53,286 bases of DNA from Colivivens sp964537205 (GTDB lineage: Bacteria; Bacteroidota; Bacteroidia; Bacteroidales; Bacteroidaceae), in NCBI GenBank assembly GCA_964537205.1, contig CAZHZH010000004.1, positions 1 through 53,286 of the forward strand, in the 5' to 3' direction. A model generated the notes under the pieces. That model searched no databases. It saw nothing but the letters and a program-made list of their open reading frames with translations, and was not told the DNA's origin. The position numbers and the translations under genes are program-made. Of the stretch, positions 43,502-50,908 are shown piece after piece (position 1 is the stretch's first letter; the number at the start of each line of letters is the position of its first letter).

Positions 43502-44293
43502 ATGAGCGAAGAATTTTCAAAAGTAACGCCAAAGAAGTTTTTAGGACAACATTTCCTGACGGATATGAACATTGCAAGTCGCATTGCGGATACCGTGGAC
43601 GCGTGTCCTGATATTCCTCTTCTTGAAGTCGGACCTGGAATGGGAGTACTTACCCAATTCTTGATGAGGAAGGGCAGAAATTTGAAGGTGGTGGAGATTG
43701 ACCGTGAATCAGTCGCCTACCTTAAGGCGAACTTCCCTATGCTCAAAAACAGTGTCATGGAGGCTGACTTCCTTAAGATGGACTTAAATGAAGTGTTTCA
43801 AGGAAAGCCGTTTGCCCTTACCGGCAATTATCCTTATAACATATCGAGTCAGATTTTCTTTAAAATGCTTGAACACAAAGATCTTATCCCATGTTGCACT
43901 GGAATGATTCAGAAGGAAGTCGCTGAACGAATGGCGGCTGGACCTGGCAGCAAGACTTATGGTGTATTAAGTGTGTTTGTTCAGGCATGGTACAATGTGG
44001 AATACTTGTTCACCGTTGAGCCATACGTGTTCAACCCGCCTCCAAAAGTAAAAAGTGCTGTTATACGGCTTACAAGAAACGACAGACAAACATTAGGTTG
44101 CGACGAACTTTTGTTCCGTCGTATTGTGAAAACGGTTTTTACTATGCGTAGGAAAATGATGCGTAACGGCATGAGGCAAATTCTGGCCAAGGACTCGCCG
44201 CTATTTGCCGATGAGATTTTCAATAAACGACCCGAGCAATTGTCTGTGCAGGACTTCATTAGACTTACGAACCGAGTCAGTGCTTGTCTGTAA
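43502..44293 (+). CDS. rsmA: 16S rRNA (adenine1518-N6/adenine1519-N6)-dimethyltransferase
   Basis: KsgA/RsmA dimethylates two adjacent adenines in the 3' hairpin of 16S rRNA late in small-subunit assembly. The 263-residue protein shows the opening FLGQHFLTD, the SAM-binding LEVGPGMGVLTQFL and EIDRESVAYL, and the catalytic motif NYPYNISSQ (family NLPYNIS). The C-terminal small domain is complete. It is divergent from the flippase-like gene, and its last 17 bases overlap the end of the small gene on the other strand. Confidence 0.97.
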   Translation: MSEEFSKVTPKKFLGQHFLTDMNIASRIADTVDACPDIPLLEVGPGMGVLTQFLMRKGRNLKVVEIDRESVAYLKANFPMLKNSVMEADFLKMDLNEVFQGKPFALTGNYPYNISSQIFFKMLEHKDLIPCCTGMIQKEVAERMAAGPGSKTYGVLSVFVQAWYNVEYLFTVEPYVFNPPPKVKSAVIRLTRNDRQTLGCDELLFRRIVKTVFTMRRKMMRNGMRQILAKDSPLFADEIFNKRPEQLSVQDFIRLTNRVSACL

Positions 44294-44525
44294 GTCCCTG
44301 CTTGATAAGTTCTTCCTTTGCGACAAACAATATATGAATCATGCCGGCAAAGGCAGGGTTGTTCATTTGTGGTTTTGTCTGCAGAATGATGTTTTCGATC
44401 GTCCTCTTGGCGTTGAGGAATTTCTGACCATGGCCGATGTCAAGCGGACCGTCATAGTTGAGGTCTTTGAACCAGTCATACAGCTCCGTAACCTCTTCCT
44501 TCGTGTATACCTTCTTGAATTCCAT
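44277..44525 (-). CDS. small conserved-looking protein of unknown function
   Basis: I do not recognise a named family. The 82-residue protein has no signal peptide or membrane segment. It begins with an amphipathic helix (EEVTELYDWFKDL), has a Gly/His patch (PLDIGHGQKF) and ends with a hydrophobic helix (FAGMIHILFVAKEELIKQG). Composition and codon use look genuine. Its 3' end overlaps that of ksgA by 17 bases on the opposite strand. It lies 33 bases after lpxB and may be co-transcribed with surE and lpxB. Confidence 0.7.
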   Translation of the reverse strand: MEFKKVYTKEEVTELYDWFKDLNYDGPLDIGHGQKFLNAKRTIENIILQTKPQMNNPAFAGMIHILFVAKEELIKQGLTDKH

Positions 44526-44558
44526 TGTTCGTTTTGTGAGTTTTCTTAATTAATAAAC

Positions 44559-45710
44559 TTACTTGTTCCGTATTTTCAGTTTTTCGACAATTAAGTGTGC
44601 CGTTCTTTCTGACGCACCTTTGTCTCCCAAGATCTTCAATACATTATCATATTCCTGGATCATTGCAGAACGTCTGTATCCACCTTCGATGATCGAATCA
44701 AGTTCTGATTGCAGGTTTTTGGCATTCATCTGGTCGGCGACCAACTCGGTGACGACATTGTGTCCCGCAATAAGGTTCACCAACGAAATGTACTTGACCT
44801 TGAGTACTAACTTGCGCAGTAATGAGACAAGTTTGCCGCATGCAGTGTAATAGCATACTACTTGTGGCACCTTGAATAATGCCGTTTCAAGTGTGGCTGT
44901 GCCGGATGTCACCATTGCCGCTTCTGCTTGTTGTAGCAGACGGTAGGTGCTGTCAAATACAATGCTTATATTATTAGAAGCCGTCAGGAACTTGTCGTAA
45001 TAATTTCCCCCTATACTTGACACTCCCGCTATTATGAACTGGTACTTTTTGTATTTCGGAGTGATGGCAAGCATTATGCGTAGGTTGTCTTTCACTTCTT
45101 GTCGACGGCTTCCGGCCAATATTGCGATAATGGGTTTGTTAGGCAAATTGAGTGAATGGACGAAATGACCGAACGACTCGCGTCCATAATCGGATGCCTT
45201 GAATGACGACACCGTGTCTATACATGGGTTGCCGACATAATTGACAGGATAATTATATTTCTTGTAGAAGTCGACCTCGAAAGGGAGAATGGAGAATAGC
45301 TCGTCAATATCCCTGCGGATGTTTTTTATCCTGTATTCTTTCCAAGCCCATATCTTTGGTGATATATAATAATAAATAGGTATATTGGTGTGTCTTTTTA
45401 TATACTTTGCAATATCAAGGTTGAAGCCGGGATAGTCAATTAGGATCAAGACATCAGGATTCCATGTAATAATGTCCGCCTTGCATTGCCTCATGTTCGA
45501 CAGGATCGTTCTCAAATGGGTGAGAACGGGAACAAACCCCATGTATGCAAGATCTTTGTATGACTTGACGAGCGTTCCTCCCACTTTGCTCATTAAGTCT
45601 CCTCCGTAGAACCTGAACTCTGCCTTGGCATCCTCTATTTTTAATGCTTTCATCAAGTTGGATGCATGAAGGTCGCCTGATGCCTCGCCTGCGATTAAAT
45701 AGTATTTCAT
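44559..45710 (-). CDS. lpxB: lipid-A-disaccharide synthase
   Basis: A GT19 glycosyltransferase that joins UDP-diacylglucosamine to lipid X at the inner-membrane surface. The 383-residue protein opens with YYLIAGEASGDLHASNLMKAL and continues FRFYGGD and YISPKIWAWKEYR. It then has the ILAGSRRQEV and VTSGTATLETALFKVPQVVCY segments of the nucleotide-binding domain. All are standard LpxB features. It starts 1 base after the surE stop, so the two are coupled. Confidence 0.97.
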   Translation of the reverse strand: MKYYLIAGEASGDLHASNLMKALKIEDAKAEFRFYGGDLMSKVGGTLVKSYKDLAYMGFVPVLTHLRTILSNMRQCKADIITWNPDVLILIDYPGFNLDIAKYIKRHTNIPIYYYISPKIWAWKEYRIKNIRRDIDELFSILPFEVDFYKKYNYPVNYVGNPCIDTVSSFKASDYGRESFGHFVHSLNLPNKPIIAILAGSRRQEVKDNLRIMLAITPKYKKYQFIIAGVSSIGGNYYDKFLTASNNISIVFDSTYRLLQQAEAAMVTSGTATLETALFKVPQVVCYYTACGKLVSLLRKLVLKVKYISLVNLIAGHNVVTELVADQMNAKNLQSELDSIIEGGYRRSAMIQEYDNVLKILGDKGASERTAHLIVEKLKIRNK

Positions 45711-45711
45711 G

Positions 45712-46485
45712 CTATTCCAAACATTCCTTTAATGATTCAAATGCCTCGTATGCCGTAATGTCAATCTTTGTCGGTGTAACTGTGATATATCCTTTGCGGA
45801 GGTAAACATAGTCGGTCTCATCATTCTCGGAATCTGTACTTTCAAATTCTCCCACAAGCCAATAGTAGTCGAACCCGCGTGGGCTTGTCCTCTTGTTCCA
45901 TTCGTTTTTCCATATTCCGTTCCCCATCGCACATACTTTTATGCCATTATAGTTTGGCGCATCGGGGGCGTTGACATTGAGGCATACTCCTTTGGGCAGT
46001 CCGTTCTCGAGTACCGAGGCGATGACTCTTTCTATGTAAGGAATCATAGGGGTGAAGTCGGCATCGACATTATGTGCGCAATAAGAGAAGCCAATTGACG
46101 GAATACCTTTCATGCATCCTTCAATGACGATACCCATGGTTCCAGAGTAGTGCACGTTCACGGCAGAGTTGTCACCATGGTTGATGCCGCCCAATACAAG
46201 GTCGGGAGTCCGTTGGCACATGTTTGCAATACCCATTTTAATGCAATCGCCTGGTGTCCCGTTGCATGAGTATATTTGCAATCCTTGGTGGTGCTTGATC
46301 AGTTTTGTTGTGATGATATTGTTGAAAGTAACCGACAATGCCGCTCCTGAACGAGGTCCATCGGGGGCGACTACAATTACATCACCATATTTCATCGCAA
46401 TTTCAGCCAGGGTATTAATGCCTTTGGCTTCATATCCGTCATCGTTAGATATGAGAATGAGCGGACGCCGTTGTTTTGAATTCAT
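45712..46485 (-). CDS. surE: 5'/3'-nucleotidase SurE
   Basis: Metal-dependent survival nucleotidase acting on nucleoside monophosphates and exopolyphosphate. The 257-residue protein has the metal-binding N-terminus ILISNDDGYEAKGI, then APDGPRSGAALSVTF, and NGTPGDCIKMG and GINHGDNSAVNVHYSGTMG. I chose the ATG at 46485 (MNSKQRRP). The open frame extends to 46677, but that would translate through the tRNA-Gln gene and the promoter at 46511-46518. It is one base upstream of lpxB. Confidence 0.95.
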   Translation of the reverse strand: MNSKQRRPLILISNDDGYEAKGINTLAEIAMKYGDVIVVAPDGPRSGAALSVTFNNIITTKLIKHHQGLQIYSCNGTPGDCIKMGIANMCQRTPDLVLGGINHGDNSAVNVHYSGTMGIVIEGCMKGIPSIGFSYCAHNVDADFTPMIPYIERVIASVLENGLPKGVCLNVNAPDAPNYNGIKVCAMGNGIWKNEWNKRTSPRGFDYYWLVGEFESTDSENDETDYVYLRKGYITVTPTKIDITAYEAFESLKECLE

Positions 46486-46510
46486 AATGTATATATTCCC
46501 TTTTGATTTG

Positions 46511-46518
46511 CAAATGTA
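46511..46518 (-). promoter_or_regulatory. -7 promoter element for surE-lpxB
   Basis: Minus-strand TACATTTG matches TAnnTTTG, 25 bases before the surE ATG and between that start and the tRNA gene. Confidence 0.55.
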
Positions 46519-46591
46519 GTTATATAATTTGACATAGATGCAATGTGTAGAAAATAAAAGCGTCAACCATGCTTTTGCTGTTGACGCTAAG

Positions 46592-46663
46592 TTGGGATAT
46601 CGGGACTCGAACCCAAAATAACAGGACCAGAATCTGTTGTGTTGCCAATTACACCATATCCCA
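46592..46663 (-). tRNA. tRNA-Gln, anticodon CTG
   Basis: The minus strand folds into a complete cloverleaf. The acceptor stem is TGGGATA with TATCCCA, the D stem GTGT/ACAC, and the anticodon loop TTCTGGT with anticodon CTG. The T loop is GGTTCGAGTCC. The weak U1-A72 pair is a tRNA-Gln identity feature. The pair next to the anticodon loop is A31-C39, a mismatch where A-U is usual. The 3' CCA is not encoded. It reads codon CAG. It has its own promoter and lies upstream of surE. Confidence 0.93.
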
Positions 46664-46711
46664 ATGTCTGTCTGCAATGGTTGAGAAAAACCTTTTCCTC
46701 AATCGCAGGTG

Positions 46712-46742
46712 CAAAGTTAGATGTTTTTGTTGAACTGACAAA
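46712..46742 (-). promoter_or_regulatory. tRNA-Gln promoter with -33 and -7 boxes
   Basis: On the minus strand, TTTG (46739-46742), 19 bases, then TAACTTTG (46712-46719): one of the two best matches in the window to the full Bacteroidota promoter. It starts a transcript roughly 43 bases before the tRNA. Confidence 0.75.
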
Positions 46743-46960
46743 ATTATATCTGGAAAAAATATGTTTTTCTGCTTTTTTACCTTGGTGCCAAACTCTTTTT
46801 GTGTAGTACCACGTATCACATGATCAGACAAATGGCGTGATGGAACGCAACTGGCAGGATGCTTGCGTTATGAAATGTCATATACTTACACTGTTTTGGC
46901 AGTGTTTATAGTATGTAAAAACCTAATGAGAAACAATAGAATAAAATAAATCTGAATTTA
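46743..46960. other. non-coding gap between tRNA-Gln and rsfS, with one hairpin
   Basis: The 351-base gap from 46664 to 47014 has the tRNA promoter on one side and the rsfS promoter on the other. The middle has no convincing gene. It holds a stem-loop at 46882-46914: ACACTG/CAGTGT with a TTTTGG loop, extended by ATACT/AGTAT across a small internal loop. No T-run follows on either strand, so it is not an obvious terminator. Confidence 0.5.
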
Positions 46961-46992
46961 TTTTGCATTTCGATTTGTTTGCATTAACTTTG
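46961..46992 (+). promoter_or_regulatory. promoter for the rsfS-ftsH-cdsA run
   Basis: TTTG at 46961-46964, 20 bases, then TAACTTTG at 46985-46992, a full match to the Bacteroidota -33/-7 pattern. The rsfS ATG follows 22 bases later. Confidence 0.75.
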
Positions 46993-47014
46993 TCGAAAAT
47001 TTGTTTATTAAATA

Positions 47015-47374
47015 ATGAAGAGACTGACAAGGGACTTGAAGGTTGTCGTGGATGGCATCCAAGATAAGAAGGGACAGAACATCAGGGTTGTTGATCTGAA
47101 GAAAATAGGAGATACGATCTGTGATTATCTGGTTATTTGCGAAGGTAATACTCCGACGCAGGTGTCTGCGATAGCAAGATCCGTGGGCGACTGTTTGAGA
47201 GAAAAAAGGGGGTTGCGTCCGTTGACCGTGGATGGCCAAAACAACAATTTGTGGATAGCAATGGATTATGCAGATATAGTAGTCCATGTATTTGTTCCCG
47301 AGTATAGACATTTCTATGATTTAGATAATCTGTGGGAGGATGCTGATTTCACGGACATCCCAAACTTAGATTGA
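47015..47374 (+). CDS. rsfS: ribosomal silencing factor RsfS
   Basis: RsfS/Iojap binds ribosomal protein L14 on the large subunit and blocks joining with the small subunit when nutrients are scarce. The 119-residue protein has the family pattern VVDLKKIGDTICDYLVICEGNTPTQ, then the conserved DGQNNNLWIAMDYADIVVHVFVPEYRHFYDLDNLW. Length is standard. It is the first gene of the unit and is followed by ftsH after 8 bases. Confidence 0.95.
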   Translation: MKRLTRDLKVVVDGIQDKKGQNIRVVDLKKIGDTICDYLVICEGNTPTQVSAIARSVGDCLREKRGLRPLTVDGQNNNLWIAMDYADIVVHVFVPEYRHFYDLDNLWEDADFTDIPNLD

Positions 47375-47382
47375 TTTAATGT

Positions 47383-49962
47383 ATGAGTAACAATAAAGAT
47401 AATTCACCTAAAAGAATGCGTAAGTCAAAGTTCAATCTCAATTGGCTTTACATGCTTCTTCTCGTAGGTATAGCCTTCGTGCTGCTGTCAAAAGGTGGTA
47501 ATACGTCATCCAAGCAATTGTCGTACACTGACTTCGAAACATGCCTGGATAGTGGATATGTGAAGGAGATACTTATTAATAAGGATAATCTGACATTGAA
47601 GTTCGCTGTTAACAGTGTCGGGGAGAAATATATATATGGCGATTTGGCAAAACCAGGTTCTGCCAAACGTATCCCTGAGGTGGAATTCGGATCTGTGGAG
47701 AACTTGGAGAACCATGTTGACTCGGCGCGTGTGCATGGCACTTTTTCTGGCAAAGTAAGTTATGAGCGTGACGACAATACCTTTATCAATCTGCTCATTC
47801 AGATAGGTCCGTTGTTGTTGCTGGTTGTGTTCTGGTTCTTTATAATGAATCGGATGGGTGGTGGCGGAGCCAAAGGCGGCATATTCAGTTTCGGCAAATC
47901 AAAAGCCAAGTTGTTTGAACAGAATAGTTCGGAGAACAGGATAACCTTCAAGGATGTCGCAGGCCAGACTGAGGCGAAGCGCGAGGTTCACGAGATTGTG
48001 GACTTCTTGAAGAACCCGAAGAAATATACGGAACTTGGAGGAAAAATTCCAAAAGGTGCTTTGCTCATTGGACCTCCGGGAACGGGAAAGACTCTACTTG
48101 CAAAAGCTGTCGCTGGCGAGGCTGATGTTCCGTTCTTTTCACTGTCTGGATCCGATTTTGTTGAAATGTTTGTCGGAGTGGGTGCAAGCCGTGTACGTGA
48201 CTTGTTTCAACAGGCGAAGGAAAAAGCCCCGTGTATCGTGTTTATTGATGAAATTGACGCCATCGGGCGTGCGAGAGGCAATAAGGCAAGTATGGGAGGA
48301 AATGATGAGCGCGAGAACACTCTCAACCAGCTATTGACGGAAATGGACGGATTTGGCACCAATAGTGGAATCATCATATTGGCTGCAACCAACCGTGCGG
48401 ACATACTTGACAAAGCCTTGTTGCGCGCGGGGCGTTTTGACCGTCAGATTCATGTGGAGTTACCGGATTTGAATGAACGAAAGGCAATATTCAATGTACA
48501 CTTGCGCCCGATAAAAATAGACGAGACGGTCGATGTGGATACATTGGCACGACAAACCCCAGGATTCTCGGGTGCCGATATTGCGAATGTATGTAATGAG
48601 GCGGCCCTTATTGCGGCAAGAAAAAACAGCCCGTGGGTTAACAAACAATGTTTTCTCGATGCTGTCGACCGAATTATCGGAGGTTTGGAGAAGAAGACGA
48701 AAGTGATGACTGACTCAGAAAAACGCGCTATCGCAATACACGAGGCCGGTCACGCAACAATAAGTTGGTTCTGCCAGTACGCTAACCCATTGGTTAAGGT
48801 GACAATCGTTCCGCGCGGTCAGGCTCTTGGAGCCGCATGGTACATGCCTGAAGAACGCCAGATTACGACGAAGGAAGAATTGCTCGACGAAATCTGTGCG
48901 ACTCTTGGTGGGCGTGCTGCGGAGGAATTGTGTTTGGGACGTATATCAACAGGGGCGATAAACGATTTGGAGAAGGTGACGAAGCGTTCATACGGTATGA
49001 TTGCGTATGCTGGCATGAGCGAATCACTCCCGAATCTTTGCTATTACAATAATGAAGAATATCAGTTCAGCAAACCTTATAGTGAACATACGGCTGAACT
49101 GATAGACATGGAAGTGAAGAAGTTGATAGCGGAACAATACGATCGTGCAAAGAAAATTCTTGAGGAGCATAAGGACGGTCACGCCCAATTAGCCCAACTG
49201 CTTATTGATCGTGAGGTGATTTATGCAGAGGACGTGGAAAGGATATTCGGGAAACGGCCATGGATATCACGTACCGAGGAAATACTTGCGGCTAATTCAG
49301 AGCATGAAACAAAGACGGATGACGATTCAATGAATCATGAGGCTGAGAACGAGGAATTTATTCGTAAAAAAGTTATTGAGGCCGTTATTGAAAAAGCAAA
49401 GAATGCTGAACCTAAAGCTAAGGATGAAAAAAATGCGAAGGAAAAAGATGTCAAGGCTTTTCAAGAACTGAAAGTCACGACTTTTGAGGATCAACAGGCA
49501 GAGTCGGTCGATGGTGCGACGATAGCTGAAGGAACAATGGATAAGACATCTGATGAAGCCGTGGTTCAAGAAACTGTGACTCAGGAAGCTGCTGTTCAAG
49601 AAACTGTAGTGGAATCAAAGCGTGAAACAGAAATGGCGGAACAAATTGAATCTGAAATAAGTCTTGCGGACAAAGAGTCTCACTTTGAGGCTTCCTTGAC
49701 TGATGGCAGCCAGATAGTGATAGACGGATCAGAAACTGCAAAACAACAAGAAGCCGACCCGGAAGAGATTGCTCCAATTGAACTTCCTGAATTAGAGCAG
49801 GACGACCTTGGAAGTGATCATGGAGACGTTGCAGATGTGAATGCGGGCGCGGAAGAGAATAAAAAAGAAACTCCGCACACTAAAATGCGGAGCGCCAAGA
49901 AGTCGGACAAAGATAATTCAGAAGGAATCACACCACATGAGAATACACTTTTTGGGTGGTGA
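47383..49962 (+). CDS. ftsH: ATP-dependent zinc metalloprotease FtsH with long acidic C-terminal extension
   Basis: Membrane-anchored AAA+ protease for quality control of membrane and regulatory proteins. Transmembrane helices lie at about 20-37 and 137-155, with a periplasmic domain between them. The AAA domain has Walker A GPPGTGKT (230-237), Walker B FIDE (287-290) and arginine-finger region RAGRFDR. The M41 site is HEAGH (453-457), with third ligand candidate D528. The conserved core ends near residue 636. A further 220 or so residues are rich in Glu, Ala, Thr, Val and Lys, with repeats such as VVQETVTQEAAVQETVV. This tail is much longer than the short FtsH tails I know and looks disordered. 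Confidence 0.97.
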   Translation: MSNNKDNSPKRMRKSKFNLNWLYMLLLVGIAFVLLSKGGNTSSKQLSYTDFETCLDSGYVKEILINKDNLTLKFAVNSVGEKYIYGDLAKPGSAKRIPEVEFGSVENLENHVDSARVHGTFSGKVSYERDDNTFINLLIQIGPLLLLVVFWFFIMNRMGGGGAKGGIFSFGKSKAKLFEQNSSENRITFKDVAGQTEAKREVHEIVDFLKNPKKYTELGGKIPKGALLIGPPGTGKTLLAKAVAGEADVPFFSLSGSDFVEMFVGVGASRVRDLFQQAKEKAPCIVFIDEIDAIGRARGNKASMGGNDERENTLNQLLTEMDGFGTNSGIIILAATNRADILDKALLRAGRFDRQIHVELPDLNERKAIFNVHLRPIKIDETVDVDTLARQTPGFSGADIANVCNEAALIAARKNSPWVNKQCFLDAVDRIIGGLEKKTKVMTDSEKRAIAIHEAGHATISWFCQYANPLVKVTIVPRGQALGAAWYMPEERQITTKEELLDEICATLGGRAAEELCLGRISTGAINDLEKVTKRSYGMIAYAGMSESLPNLCYYNNEEYQFSKPYSEHTAELIDMEVKKLIAEQYDRAKKILEEHKDGHAQLAQLLIDREVIYAEDVERIFGKRPWISRTEEILAANSEHETKTDDDSMNHEAENEEFIRKKVIEAVIEKAKNAEPKAKDEKNAKEKDVKAFQELKVTTFEDQQAESVDGATIAEGTMDKTSDEAVVQETVTQEAAVQETVVESKRETEMAEQIESEISLADKESHFEASLTDGSQIVIDGSETAKQQEADPEEIAPIELPELEQDDLGSDHGDVADVNAGAEENKKETPHTKMRSAKKSDKDNSEGITPHENTLFGW

Positions 49963-49988
49963 AACATTCATGTTATATTGAAGTATAT

Positions 49989-50888
49989 ATGCTGAAGATT
50001 GATAAGTTTAATAAGGAATTGATAATACGATCAATAACAGGACTCGTGTTTGTGGTTGTTATGGTCGTATGCATCTTATGGCACCCCCTGTCGTTTGAAC
50101 TATTGTTTATGGCTATATCGGGACTGACCACATGGGAGTTCTGCTCATTGATGAACAGCCAGATGGATTGCCAAATAAACAGGGTCATAACAACACTCGC
50201 TTCCGTATATTTGTTCGCTGCCGTATTTGTATTCAATTCCAACATAGCTGGTTCCGAAGTGTTTATACCATATTTGATTACATTGGTATACTTGTTTATT
50301 TCTGAACTCTATTTTAAAGAAAACAATGTACTGATGAATTGGTCTTTTACCATGATGTCGCAGTTGTATATAGCGTTGCCTTTCGCCTTGTTGAATACGC
50401 TCGCTCTATTTGCTGTAAATGATGGCATGGGAATGATTGGCGTCACGTATAATCCGATGTTTGTACTGTCGGTGTTTGTATTCATTTGGTTTGGTGATTC
50501 TGCCGCGTATGCTTTTGGCAGCGTGTTTGGACGTCACAGGTTGTTCCCTCGCATTTCTCCAAAGAAATCGTGGGAAGGTTGTGTCGCGTCATTTATCACC
50601 GCTTTGGTAGTATCACAAGTCATCGCATTTTGGAGCTATGGTTTCTCAAGCAATGAACTCGAAAACCGACTTGCATGGGCAGGGCTGGCTGTTGTTGTCT
50701 CAGTATTCGGCACTTGGGGTGACTTAGTGGAATCACAGCTGAAACGTAAATTGGGGATAAAAGACTCTGGACACATACTTCCTGGACATGGAGGCATGCT
50801 CGATCGATTCGACAGCTCATTATTGGCTATCCCGATGTCTGTGGTTTATATATATACAATAAATGAGATATTGATTAAGTTGGACTAA
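49989..50888 (+). CDS. cdsA: phosphatidate cytidylyltransferase
   Basis: Integral membrane enzyme making CDP-diacylglycerol from phosphatidic acid and CTP, the branch point of phospholipid synthesis. About eight hydrophobic helices are visible. The signature region near the C-terminus reads KKSWEG...GDLVESQLKRKLGIKDSG then GHGGMLDRFDS, with the conserved aspartates. I chose the ATG at 49989 (MLKIDKFNKELIIRSITG), giving 299 residues. An upstream ATG at 49956 would overlap ftsH by 7 bases. It follows ftsH and precedes the DUF349 gene by 20 bases. Confidence 0.94.
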   Translation: MLKIDKFNKELIIRSITGLVFVVVMVVCILWHPLSFELLFMAISGLTTWEFCSLMNSQMDCQINRVITTLASVYLFAAVFVFNSNIAGSEVFIPYLITLVYLFISELYFKENNVLMNWSFTMMSQLYIALPFALLNTLALFAVNDGMGMIGVTYNPMFVLSVFVFIWFGDSAAYAFGSVFGRHRLFPRISPKKSWEGCVASFITALVVSQVIAFWSYGFSSNELENRLAWAGLAVVVSVFGTWGDLVESQLKRKLGIKDSGHILPGHGGMLDRFDSSLLAIPMSVVYIYTINEILIKLD

Positions 50889-50908
50889 CAATTAAAATAA
50901 AATACAAT

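Noticed and set aside
43465..43584. N-terminal extension of the flippase-like protein
   Set aside because: It would run antisense through the ksgA leader and first codons; the residues are not membrane-protein-like.
46486..46677. N-terminal extension of surE
   Set aside because: It would be translated from the tRNA-Gln gene and crosses a promoter element; SurE proteins start at the internal ATG.
46750..46775. GAAAAA/TTTTTC inverted repeat as a terminator
   Set aside because: Pure A/T stem with no gene ending upstream on that strand; likely low-complexity sequence.
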